Shown here piece after piece: positions 1-7,835 of a stretch of DNA of 64,000 nucleotides. This DNA comes from Rubrolithibacter danxiaensis (lineage in GTDB: Bacteria; Bacteroidota; Bacteroidia; Sphingobacteriales; Sphingobacteriaceae): contig NZ_JBKOPS010000002.1 of the NCBI RefSeq assembly GCF_047272945.1, forward strand, positions 310,001 to 374,000, written 5' to 3'. The notes under the pieces were generated by a model. That model did not search any database. It was not told the DNA's origin and worked only from the letters and a program-made list of their open reading frames with translations. A program made the position numbers and the translations under genes. The first letter of the stretch is position 1, and every line of letters starts with the position of its first letter.

Positions 1-1
1 T

Positions 2-655
2 AACACAACTGTTATTAACGGCGCAGGTCAATCTGATGATATTAAAGCCCGCGTTAACCAGATCAAAGCTCAGATAGAAACTACAACTTCTGATTACGAT
101 CGTGAAAAATTACAAGAGCGGTTGGCAAAATTAGCTGGTGGTGTTGCAGTTCTTTATGTTGGTGCTGCTACCGAGGTTGAAATGAAAGAAAAGAAAGACC
201 GTGTTGATGATGCTTTACATGCAACCCGTGCTGCGGTAGAAGAAGGTATTGTTGCCGGTGGTGGTGTTGCTTTCATACGTGCTGTTGAAGCTTTAGCTAA
301 CCTAAAAGGCGCTAATGAAGATGAAAACACAGGTATCCAAATCATTCGCCGGGCAATTGAAGAGCCTTTACGTCAGATCTGTGAAAACGCAGGTATTGAA
401 GGATCTATTGTTGTTCAGAAAGTAAAAGAAGGAACTGCAGATTATGGATATAACGCCCGTACAGATGCTTACGAAAACTTAATCGGAGCTGGTGTTATCG
501 ATCCAACTAAAGTTTCACGTGTAGCATTAGAAAATGCAGCATCTATTGCAGCTATGCTGTTAACTACAGAGTGTGTATTAGCAGATGAAGCGGAAGATGA
601 AAAAGCCGGTGCCGGTATGCCTCCAATGGGTGGCGGAATGGGTGGAATGATGTAA
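2..655 (+). CDS. groL: Chaperonin GroEL, C-terminal 217 residues (5' end outside window)
   Basis: This is the 3' part of the 60-kDa chaperonin that folds proteins in an ATP-driven double ring in the cytosol. The reading frame is open from base 2, before the first possible internal start, and continues the GroEL equatorial domain. Visible landmarks are LQERLAKLAGGVAVLYVGAA, the segment EKKDRVDDALHATRAAVEEG that carries the conserved ATPase aspartate, and VAGGGVAFIRA. The chain ends in the classical flexible Gly/Met tail (MPPMGGGMGGMM). The missing N-terminus should lie upstream, normally behind groS. Nothing in the visible part looks damaged. A hairpin terminator follows about 30 bases after the stop, so this is probably the last gene of its operon. 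Confidence 0.97.
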   Translation, partial: NTTVINGAGQSDDIKARVNQIKAQIETTTSDYDREKLQERLAKLAGGVAVLYVGAATEVEMKEKKDRVDDALHATRAAVEEGIVAGGGVAFIRAVEALANLKGANEDENTGIQIIRRAIEEPLRQICENAGIEGSIVVQKVKEGTADYGYNARTDAYENLIGAGVIDPTKVSRVALENAASIAAMLLTTECVLADEAEDEKAGAGMPPMGGGMGGMM

Positions 656-683
656 TTTCATAAACCTTAATACTATCTTTATG

Positions 684-717
684 AATCCCGGGTCGCAAAA
701 ATCCGGGATTTGTTTTT
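684..717 (+). terminator. Rho-independent terminator after groL
   Basis: AATCCCGG and CCGGGATT form a perfect 8-bp stem around an 11-nt loop and are followed by TGTTTTT. The position 28 nt after the groL stop fits an intrinsic terminator of the chaperonin transcript. Confidence 0.8.
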
Positions 718-810
718 AGCAAGTGTATAGTATTTTAAACAAATCTATCTTTAAATACTTCCTAGGAGGCATTTTAATACATTGGCATAATTTTTAAAGA
801 ACTGGTATAG

Positions 811-897
811 ATGAATAAATATATTCCTTCTCGTACCAGAGTGTTTGAATGGATAGTTTTAGAAGCTCCTAAAATATTATCCGCTCTTATCGTTTAG
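811..897 (+). other. Possible 28-codon ORF in the groL-mscS gap
   Basis: An ATG-started frame encodes 28 residues beginning MNKYIPSRTR and ends with TAG five bases before the next gene's ATG. It is in a different frame from that gene and has no convincing ribosome-binding site. It could be a leader peptide or chance. The rest of the roughly 185-base stretch after the terminator shows nothing I can name. Confidence 0.15.
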
Positions 898-902
898 TTT
901 TA

Positions 903-1688
903 ATGAATCCTGAAAAATTGTATGATAAAGGATATACCTGGATCATTAATCACGGTCCAAGTTTTATTCTTGCTGTTATTGTTTTATTTCTCGGCTTGTG
1001 GTTTATTAAGCTGATTCGTAAATGGCTTGTGGCAGGAATGCACCGCAGGGAACTGGATCCCTCACTCCGTCCTTTTTTGCAAAGCCTGATCATTATAAGC
1101 CTGCAGGTGCTGCTGATAATCGGCATTATGCAGATTGCCGGTGTTGAACTTACCATTTTTACTACTATCATTGGTGCCGTATCGGTAGCAGCCGGTTTAG
1201 CTTTATCCGGAACCTTACAGAATTTTGCCAGTGGAGTAATTATCCTTCTATTGAAACCCTTCAAGGTAGGAGACAATATTCTGGCTCAGGGTCAGGAAGG
1301 GACGGTTTCCTCTATACAGATATTTTATACAGTAGTTACAACATACGATAATAAAACAGTTATTATCCCCAACAGCAAGCTTTCCAATGAAGTAATCATC
1401 AATATCAGCAGGCAGGGTAAACGTCGTTTGGATATTGAAATGAAGTTCGGTTTTGGCACTGATATCGGTGCGACAAAAGATATAATTTATCAGTTTATTA
1501 ATACTACTAAAAATATTCTTAAGAATCCCGCTCCAAGAATAGGGGTTTCGGTAATTGATACCGATGGGTATAAACTAATGATTAATATCTGGGTAAATGC
1601 GCACGGATTTCAGGATGTAAAACTGCAATTGCAGGAAAAGCTGGTAAATGACCTGAAAAATGCCGGAGTTAAACTGCCTGGTATGTAG
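903..1688 (+). CDS. MscS-family mechanosensitive ion channel
   Basis: A small-conductance mechanosensitive channel protein of 261 residues, close to the length of the basic MscS type, acting in the inner membrane to release solutes on hypo-osmotic shock. Hydrophobic segments lie near residues 18-38, 60-80 and 85-118. The third has the pore-helix pattern of MscS, GAVSVAAGLALSGTLQNFAS then GVIILLLKPF, with alternating small Gly/Ala residues. The beta domain follows (KVGDNILAQGQEGTVSSIQI) with the IPNSKLSNEVIINIS segment typical of the family. An in-frame TAA at 870 and no earlier ATG support this start. It is convergent with the next gene, with only two bases between stops. The specific paralogue cannot be named from sequence. 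Confidence 0.92.
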   Translation: MNPEKLYDKGYTWIINHGPSFILAVIVLFLGLWFIKLIRKWLVAGMHRRELDPSLRPFLQSLIIISLQVLLIIGIMQIAGVELTIFTTIIGAVSVAAGLALSGTLQNFASGVIILLLKPFKVGDNILAQGQEGTVSSIQIFYTVVTTYDNKTVIIPNSKLSNEVIINISRQGKRRLDIEMKFGFGTDIGATKDIIYQFINTTKNILKNPAPRIGVSVIDTDGYKLMINIWVNAHGFQDVKLQLQEKLVNDLKNAGVKLPGM

Positions 1689-1690
1689 GT

Positions 1691-2383
1691 TTAAAAGTCC
1701 TGTTTTAAAAGCGCTTCTTTTAGCTTTTCTACCCACATTGCATACATTTTTGCAGAAGGATGCAGCCCGTCGCGGGCGAGAAGAGATGAATCATTTTTTG
1801 CCAAACGTGATATAGAAGTTATATCGACATAATTAATGCCGGCGGTTTCTGTTATATTTTTATTTGCAGTGTTAAAGGCATCTATTTCTTTACTTATCTC
1901 CGGGTCGTTCCCACCGAAAGGGGTTACTCCATAATCAGGAATAGATAATACGAAGACATGGCTTTTTACACCTCCGGAATATTTCAATGCCCTATCAAGC
2001 AGCTCTTTAAACTCCTTTTCATAACGTTCAATTGAGCCTCTCTGAAATTGATTATTAACACCTATTAAAAGTGTAACTATGTCGAATTTACCTTCAGGTT
2101 GTTCTTTTTCAAGGGCTTGTATTAAATCAGCAGTAGTCCAGCCATTTTGCGCAATTATTTTTACTTTTTTTAAGGTTATGCTATCAGTTTTCACTGAATC
2201 TGATAGTTGATAGGGATAAGATTCAGCAGGACTGACAGAAGTACCAATGGTATAGGAATCCCCTAAGGCAAGGAAGTTGAGGCTTTTTTCGTTCGTAAGC
2301 TGTAATGAAGGAGTCAGGACTTCTTTCTCCTCATTACTGCAACCTAAACATATCACTAAAATAACGGCAAAAAGTAACTTCAT
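1691..2383 (-). CDS. SGNH/GDSL-type hydrolase, predicted lipoprotein
   Basis: A 230-residue secreted esterase/lipase-fold protein. A short signal sequence ends in a lipobox (VICLGC, Cys15), so it is probably lipid-anchored in the periplasm or outer membrane. The SGNH blocks are present: GDS at 41-43 gives the nucleophile serine, LLIGVNNQF supplies the block III Asn near 110, and DGLHPS gives Asp205 and His208. The substrate cannot be read from sequence; relatives act on acyl or acetyl esters, including lysophospholipids. It stands alone: convergent with the MscS gene downstream and separated by 54 bases from the next minus-strand gene upstream. An intact catalytic set suggests an active enzyme. 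Confidence 0.88.
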   Translation of the reverse strand: MKLLFAVILVICLGCSNEEKEVLTPSLQLTNEKSLNFLALGDSYTIGTSVSPAESYPYQLSDSVKTDSITLKKVKIIAQNGWTTADLIQALEKEQPEGKFDIVTLLIGVNNQFQRGSIERYEKEFKELLDRALKYSGGVKSHVFVLSIPDYGVTPFGGNDPEISKEIDAFNTANKNITETAGINYVDITSISRLAKNDSSLLARDGLHPSAKMYAMWVEKLKEALLKQDF

Positions 2384-2437
2384 ACAGGTACATACGAACT
2401 TTCCTGTTTTGCAGTTTTTTATGAGTAATTTAACTAA

Positions 2438-3733
2438 TTAATAAAGTACCCGGAATTTAATGGTGTTTTCTATCTGCTTTAATTCTTTTAAAACTTTATT
2501 ATCATATTGCGACGTTACATCTGTAATTACATAACCAATTTGAGGGTTTGTCATTAAAAACTGTCCTACTATATTCATTCCGTTTTTAGCAAATATCTGG
2601 TTGATCTGTGCCATTACTCCGGGAACGTTTTTATGGATGTGCAATAAACGGGTTCCTTTATCCACTTTGGGAAGAAGCAGATTTGGAAAGTTACAGCTTA
2701 AATAAGTGTCGCCTTTATTAATAAAATCAGCTATTCTTCTTGGAATAAACTGGGCGTTTCGAGGGTTATTTTTCGGATCATCGAAAACGACAATTCCCAT
2801 TTCGGTAGCCAGTTCCAAAGAAATTTTGTTGCGGATATTTCCCAGGTAACCGATTGTTTTAAGCTTTACCGCTCTTGCAAGTTTTTCTTCTTCCAGTTTC
2901 TCGCCATCTCCGAGCAGCAGCATGCCGATATCGGCAATGTATTTATCTTCAACAGCAGTTTTATGTCTGATAGAGAATCCGTCTTTTTTTAAAATAGTTA
3001 TAGCCTGTTCGGGAACATTGCCTACTATCAGACACAAAATCCGGTTCTTTGGATACGATATAGCACGTGGCAGATTATTTACATAAAGAAATTCGTCAAA
3101 GCTGGGTGTAACATGATCTGCTTTTTCCAAAACATTTTTACGTGCGATGTTTTCGGTAAAAGCGTAAAATTTCTGAATTAAGCCCGATTCTTTTAATTGA
3201 AAATCAGAATGGCCATCTCCTATGCCGAAAATATTACCCTCTAAATTTAAATGACGCAGCAGTTTTACCTTTCCTCCTTCTTCAGAAAGCGGGTTTCCAG
3301 TATCATAGCCAATAATATTTCCTTCATCGTCAAATACGAAAGTATTGGCATAAATATTTTCCTTTTTGATTCCATAAGGCAGCACTACCGGTGTTATAAA
3401 CTCTTTAAATCCTCCCGAAACGATCATCACGTCATCTGCATGCTTATGAAAAAACGTTTTATTTCTTGAGAAGGATGCAGAAACCTTTTTCTTCAGCCGG
3501 GATACCAGTTGTTTTAGGTGCTGCTGGTTTGCATGCAGTAACTGAACCCTTTTTGTTAAACTTTCCCTGAAAGAAAGCCTTCCCTCCATTGCTGCATTGG
3601 TGAAATCTTCAATCTGTTTATAAATTAATTCCCTGTCCGGATGGTCTTTCAGTGAAATTGTTGCTAATTCGTCTAATGCTTCAACCTGGGTAAAGGTGCT
3701 GTCAAAATCAATAATGTAAAAGTTTTTATTCAC
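2438..3733 (-). CDS. HAD phosphatase (SerB-like) fused to a SerA-like segment with C-terminal ACT domain
   Basis: Residues 1-210 are a HAD phosphatase of the phosphoserine phosphatase type: DFDST (Asp9, Asp11), VSGG near 105-108, a conserved Lys near 155 and GDGHSD at 172-177. Residues 231-431 resemble D-3-phosphoglycerate dehydrogenase instead: a start like its substrate-binding domain (ILCLIVGNVPEQAITILKKD), LKTIGYLGNIRNKISLELAT, then ADFINKGDTYLSCNFPNLLL and a terminal ACT domain (LLHIHKNVPGVMAQINQIFA). The NAD-binding Rossmann domain that should lie between is absent; the sequence jumps across it near residue 320. I infer a serine-pathway phosphatase with a serine-sensing tail. GTG start, overlapping the epimerase gene by 8 nt, which suggests translational coupling. 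Confidence 0.85.
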   Translation of the reverse strand: MNKNFYIIDFDSTFTQVEALDELATISLKDHPDRELIYKQIEDFTNAAMEGRLSFRESLTKRVQLLHANQQHLKQLVSRLKKKVSASFSRNKTFFHKHADDVMIVSGGFKEFITPVVLPYGIKKENIYANTFVFDDEGNIIGYDTGNPLSEEGGKVKLLRHLNLEGNIFGIGDGHSDFQLKESGLIQKFYAFTENIARKNVLEKADHVTPSFDEFLYVNNLPRAISYPKNRILCLIVGNVPEQAITILKKDGFSIRHKTAVEDKYIADIGMLLLGDGEKLEEEKLARAVKLKTIGYLGNIRNKISLELATEMGIVVFDDPKNNPRNAQFIPRRIADFINKGDTYLSCNFPNLLLPKVDKGTRLLHIHKNVPGVMAQINQIFAKNGMNIVGQFLMTNPQIGYVITDVTSQYDNKVLKELKQIENTIKFRVLY

Positions 3734-4706
3734 GTGTATGTTCTTTCAGAGATTCACAAATTTCTTTAATAGTTTGCTTTATAGGTTTGAATGTAAAATT
3801 AAGGGTACTTTTTATCTTTTCGTTAGAATATTCATGGATTTTACTGGCGCTTCTTGCAGTACCTTTTGTTATTCCAAATTTCTTTCCTGTTATAAGTGAG
3901 ACAATTTTTGCGCTTCTCCAGGCCAGTCCCAGCATCCAGGGTTTTGCTTCTGCAGAAGGAGCCTTAATGCCTAAACTACTTGCAATTTCATTAAAAAGGC
4001 TTTTATAGTTCCAGTTTTCAGCATTTACCAGGAATCGTTCGCCCGAAATATCACTTTCCATCAATACAATCATAATTTTTGCAACGTCTTCCACATCCAC
4101 TAATCCACAACTGCCGCTGGGGTAAAATTTCATCCCTTTTTTTACAGTTTCAAACAGTTGCCCGCTTCCCTTTTTACCGGCATTTTTACCTATTATTAAT
4201 GAGGGATTCACGATTGCTGCATTTAATCCTTCTGCAATAGCCCTCCATACTTCCATTTCGGCCTGGTATTTAGAAATAGAATAAGCATGCTGCCTGCCAT
4301 CGAATTCCCAGTGGTCGTTTTCTGTTATTAACCGGTCTTTTTTTGCTTCGCCGATTGCAGCTACCGAACTTACATGAATCAGTTTCTCAATATTATTCTG
4401 GAAACAAAGATTCACTACATTCGCCGTCCCTTCGGCATTCTGTTTAATCAGTTGATTTTTATCGTCGGGATCAAAGGAAATAAGGGCGGCGCAATGATAA
4501 ACTTTGGTAATACCTTCAAAAGCATCTTCTAACGAATAATAATCCAATATATCGGCTGTTGCCCATTCTATCTGATCTTTTCCCCTCAGAATTTCGGGTA
4601 TTACCGAACCTGCTCTTTTAACTGCCCGGATACGCTCTCCTTTGGTAAGTAATTGCAGAACAAGCTCAGAACCTAAAAATCCTGTAGCACCTGTTACAAG
4701 AATCAT
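3726..4706 (-). CDS. NAD(P)-dependent epimerase/dehydratase (extended SDR)
   Basis: An extended short-chain dehydrogenase/reductase of 326 residues. The N-terminal nucleotide-binding loop is VTGATGFLG (GxxGxxG at 6-12), the strand-end VYHCAALISF is typical, and the catalytic set is Ser113/114 with Tyr142-x3-Lys146 (YSISKYQAE). The family includes nucleotide-sugar epimerases, dihydroflavonol-4-reductase-like and 3-beta-hydroxysteroid-like enzymes; the sequence does not decide between them. Its 3' end overlaps the start of the SerB-like gene by 8 nt, so the two are probably cotranscribed, though no metabolic link is obvious. A 76-base divergent gap separates it from the next plus-strand gene. 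Confidence 0.9.
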   Translation of the reverse strand: MILVTGATGFLGSELVLQLLTKGERIRAVKRAGSVIPEILRGKDQIEWATADILDYYSLEDAFEGITKVYHCAALISFDPDDKNQLIKQNAEGTANVVNLCFQNNIEKLIHVSSVAAIGEAKKDRLITENDHWEFDGRQHAYSISKYQAEMEVWRAIAEGLNAAIVNPSLIIGKNAGKKGSGQLFETVKKGMKFYPSGSCGLVDVEDVAKIMIVLMESDISGERFLVNAENWNYKSLFNEIASSLGIKAPSAEAKPWMLGLAWRSAKIVSLITGKKFGITKGTARSASKIHEYSNEKIKSTLNFTFKPIKQTIKEICESLKEHTRE

Positions 4707-4782
4707 TCTAACAGATTTTTTTAAAATGCTTTCAAAAGTAAGTTAATAAAGTGGATATTTGAACGGTTTGTAAGCATATTCG

Positions 4783-5964
4783 ATGTCATTAGCAGATTTT
4801 TTTTCTCCGGTAGACTTAAAAAAATATACCCCTTCGGCTGGTTTTTACGCCAGTCAGTTAGGAACTCTGTTAGATATACACGTTTCGGATTTCCCCGTTT
4901 TAGAGGAAAAGGTAACAGATATAGCAATTTTCGGTGTTCAGGACGATAGAAATTCTGTAGATAACCAGGGCTGTGCGTTAGGGCCGGATTATATTCGTGA
5001 AAAGCTTTACCGGCTTCACCAGGGAAGCTTTAACATGAAAGTCGCCGATTTAGGAAATATAAAGGCAGGCGAAAAAGTTTCAGACACGTACATAGCGGTA
5101 AAAACAGTAGTTTCTGAACTGATAAAAAAGAATATTTTACCTGTTATTTTAGGCGGAGGGCAGGATATTACTTACGCCCAATACATGGCTTATGAGGATC
5201 TGGAACAAAAAGCAGACCTGGTAGTAATAGATTCCGAGTTCGACCTGGACGATTCTTCAGGCAGTACTATAGAAACAACTTCTAAATCTTACCTGAATAA
5301 AATATTTCTTCACGAGCCAAATTATCTTTTCAATTTCAGTAACATCGGGTACCAAACCTATTTTATAAACCAGGACAGCCTTCGGGTGATGGAGAAACTG
5401 CTGTTCGATGTTCACCGCTTAGGCGACTTTAATGATAAAATAAGTACTACCGAGCCTATCATAAGGAATGCCAACCTTATAAGCTTTGATATATCTGCAA
5501 TTCGTTCGTCTGATGCGGGTGCTAACGGCAATGCCGGCCCGAATGGATTTTACGGAGAGGAGGCATGTCAGATAACCCGATACGCAGGAATGAGTGATAA
5601 ATTAACTTCCATTGGATTTTACGAGTTTAACCCTGCTTATGATAGGAATGGCCAAACTGCGATGTTAATGGCGCAAATGATATGGTATTTTGTAGATGGT
5701 TTTTATCACCGGAAGAAGGATTTTCCGCTACAGCCAAAATCGCAGTATCTTATTTACCGTGCTTCTTTAAAAGATGATACTCATGAGCTTGTTTTTGTAA
5801 AAAGTAAGAAATCCGATCGGTGGTGGATGCAGGTACCTTATCCAAGTGGTACATCTAAAAATGAGCGTTATCATTTAGTTCCATGCCGCTATGATGATTA
5901 CCAGACCGCAGTAAATGGAGAAATGCCTGACCTTTGGTGGCGTACTTATCAAAAGTTAGTATAA
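4783..5964 (+). CDS. Arginase/formimidoylglutamase-fold protein with degenerate metal site
   Basis: A 393-residue protein with the ureohydrolase fold. The landmarks are recognisable: PVILGGGQDITY where the family has GG-x-HS, VVIDSEFDL where it has DAHxD, and SFDIS where it has SxDxD. Three of the six usual manganese ligands are changed: His to Gln127, His to Glu152 and Asp to Ser238; Asp150, Asp154 and Asp236 remain. A binuclear Mn site of the normal kind is therefore unlikely. Automatic annotation would probably say formimidoylglutamase or arginase. A non-catalytic or altered role is more likely. The C-terminus adds about 70 residues rich in Trp and Tyr beyond the fold. It is transcribed alone, divergent from the epimerase. 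Confidence 0.85.
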   Translation: MSLADFFSPVDLKKYTPSAGFYASQLGTLLDIHVSDFPVLEEKVTDIAIFGVQDDRNSVDNQGCALGPDYIREKLYRLHQGSFNMKVADLGNIKAGEKVSDTYIAVKTVVSELIKKNILPVILGGGQDITYAQYMAYEDLEQKADLVVIDSEFDLDDSSGSTIETTSKSYLNKIFLHEPNYLFNFSNIGYQTYFINQDSLRVMEKLLFDVHRLGDFNDKISTTEPIIRNANLISFDISAIRSSDAGANGNAGPNGFYGEEACQITRYAGMSDKLTSIGFYEFNPAYDRNGQTAMLMAQMIWYFVDGFYHRKKDFPLQPKSQYLIYRASLKDDTHELVFVKSKKSDRWWMQVPYPSGTSKNERYHLVPCRYDDYQTAVNGEMPDLWWRTYQKLV

Positions 5965-6000
5965 TATTTTAGCTTTTAGATTGTTATATTTAAAAATAAT

Positions 6001-7140
6001 ATGAGGAATTATACAGTAGTTTTATTGCTTTTAGCAAGTTTGGGTGCAACCGCACAATCGGGCCCGTTTACAATTAACGGGAAAGTAGGAAAGTATAACC
6101 CTCCTGCTAAAGTATATTTTGTGTACAAAAATAACAGCCAGAATACGGCAGATTCTTCGCTTGTAAAAAATGGTGTGTTTCAGTTTAAGGGTACTATTAA
6201 AGAGCCTTTCCCTGCTACTTTAATACTGGATAGTAAGGGTTCGGGTTTTAAAAACATCAGTCCCGCAAGTAATGCCGATGTATTAAATATGTATATAGAG
6301 AAAGGCACAATAACTCTTGAAAGTCCTGATTCTATTTCCAAAGCAAAGATTTCAGGTTCTCCGCTAAACAAAGACGGGCAAGAGCTTAAAGCGATGCTGG
6401 CTCCTGTTCAGCAGAAAATGCTGTCGCTTAACCAGGAATGGCAATCTGCATCAGAAGAAAAGCAGAAATCAACTGAGTTTAACGACGAAATTTCTAAACG
6501 CTATGAAGCAATCCAGCAACAGCAGAAAGACTTACTAAAATCCTTTATTAAATCACACCCCGGCAGTTATGTAAGCCTGGAAGCTCTGAGCGCTTTTGCC
6601 GGTCCCGAACCTGAATATGCTGAAGTATCTCCGCTTTTTAATTCATTGTCTGCAAATTTAAGAGAAACTACTGTTGGTAAAGCAATTGGGGAAGCACTTG
6701 AAGGAGGTAAGAAAACCGCTGTAGGTGCAATGGCAATAGATTTTACCCAAAATGATGTAAACGGAAAACCGGTAAAACTTTCAGATTTTAGGGGAAAATA
6801 CCTTTTGTTGGACTTTTGGGCTTCCTGGTGCGGTCCCTGCCGTCATGAAAATCCTAATGTAGTACGGGTTTATAATAAATACAAGGATAAAAACTTCACT
6901 GTTCTCGGAGTTTCCCTGGATCGGCAGAATGGAAAAGATGCATGGCTGAAAGCAATAAAAGACGATCAGTTAGAGTGGACTCAGGTATCAGATCTGAAGT
7001 TCTGGAATAATAAGGTGGCTGTTCTTTATGGTATCAGGGCGATTCCGCAAAACTTTTTAATAGACCCATCGGGGAAAATAATAGCAAAAAATCTGCGGGG
7101 CGAAGACCTTGAAAGGAAACTGGCTGAACTGATTAAATAG
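6001..7140 (+). CDS. TlpA-family thiol:disulfide oxidoreductase with DUF4369-like N-terminus
   Basis: A secreted thioredoxin-fold protein of 379 residues. A signal peptide (MRNYTVVLLLLASLGATAQS) precedes a beta-rich N-terminal domain of the DUF4369 type (residues about 22-115), a helical linker (about 120-240), and a C-terminal AhpC/TSA-like thioredoxin domain with WCGPC at 276-280 and the cis-proline region AIPQNFLID. Such Bacteroidota proteins act in the periplasm as thiol:disulfide reductases, for example in cytochrome c maturation or repair of oxidised cysteines. The exact client is not visible. The gene starts 36 bases after the arginase-fold gene and could be cotranscribed; it converges with the following small gene, 10 bases between stops. 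Confidence 0.92.
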   Translation: MRNYTVVLLLLASLGATAQSGPFTINGKVGKYNPPAKVYFVYKNNSQNTADSSLVKNGVFQFKGTIKEPFPATLILDSKGSGFKNISPASNADVLNMYIEKGTITLESPDSISKAKISGSPLNKDGQELKAMLAPVQQKMLSLNQEWQSASEEKQKSTEFNDEISKRYEAIQQQQKDLLKSFIKSHPGSYVSLEALSAFAGPEPEYAEVSPLFNSLSANLRETTVGKAIGEALEGGKKTAVGAMAIDFTQNDVNGKPVKLSDFRGKYLLLDFWASWCGPCRHENPNVVRVYNKYKDKNFTVLGVSLDRQNGKDAWLKAIKDDQLEWTQVSDLKFWNNKVAVLYGIRAIPQNFLIDPSGKIIAKNLRGEDLERKLAELIK

Positions 7141-7150
7141 TTGCTGGAGT

Positions 7151-7741
7151 TTATCTTATAATGAAGCCGATCAAGATAAACAAAACCCCGGCAACAGAGA
7201 TCATCAGCGATACATTTCCAAACATTAATGCAAATACTACGCCTGCAAGCAGAAGAACTAATCCGATAGTCAAATAACTTCCTTTGGCTGTTTGTGTTGT
7301 TTGGTGTTGTTCTGCAGGCATTGCATATTCATTTGCCAGCAGCATGGAATCAACAGACATTAAGGCGCTGTCTGCTGGTACGGCAGTGGCAAGGCTATCT
7401 GCATCTGCTGTGTTTTCATAGCTGGGAATAGAAGCAGTGTCACTGTAAAAGGTTTCTGTTGCTGCATCAGAATTTGAACCGGAAAATGTTATTGAATTTG
7501 AGGATGGGTATGTGGCAGTGTTTGAAACAGGTTCCACAGGAGTCGGGCGGGCAATAGCGAGACGGGTAGCCTGAAAAATGCTATCGTAATTAATAACTTT
7601 CTTATTTTTTTCTTTTAAAAAAACGGTAACGTTAACTCTTTTTATAGAATCTATGCTTATCGGTTTTTCAGAAGATTCTTTAAAAGCAAAAGCTGTTAAT
7701 AGTGCTCCGCTAATAAAAATACCTTTTAAAGTAATATTCAT
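7151..7741 (-). CDS. Uncharacterised Ser/Thr/Ala-rich membrane-anchored protein
   Basis: I do not recognise a family. The 196-residue product has an N-terminal hydrophobic stretch (GIFISGALLTAFAF) that may be a signal peptide, a short basic/beta region up to about 60, and a long low-complexity middle (about 65-145) rich in Ser, Thr, Ala, Asp and Pro. Two C-terminal hydrophobic segments follow: LTIGLVLLLAGVVFALMF and LMISVAGVLFILIGFII. The simplest reading is a flexible periplasmic linker held by a C-terminal hairpin in the inner membrane. Neighbours give no clue: it converges with the TlpA gene and lies 94 bases downstream of purD on the same strand. Confidence 0.6.
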   Translation of the reverse strand: MNITLKGIFISGALLTAFAFKESSEKPISIDSIKRVNVTVFLKEKNKKVINYDSIFQATRLAIARPTPVEPVSNTATYPSSNSITFSGSNSDAATETFYSDTASIPSYENTADADSLATAVPADSALMSVDSMLLANEYAMPAEQHQTTQTAKGSYLTIGLVLLLAGVVFALMFGNVSLMISVAGVLFILIGFIIR

Positions 7742-7835
7742 CTTGAGAATTTCTTACTAATACCGAACTATTACGGAAAAAACCGAATAAGGTTCAATTA
7801 TTAGCGTGAAGGAAAGATGAGCAGGTTTAGTGCAT

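Noticed and set aside
600..652. Gly/Met-rich repeat at the end of groL
   Set aside because: This is the normal flexible C-terminal tail of GroEL.
782..800. TTGGCATAATTTTTAAAG as a sigma-54 promoter
   Set aside because: The -12 GC element is missing; only the TGGCA half resembles the consensus.
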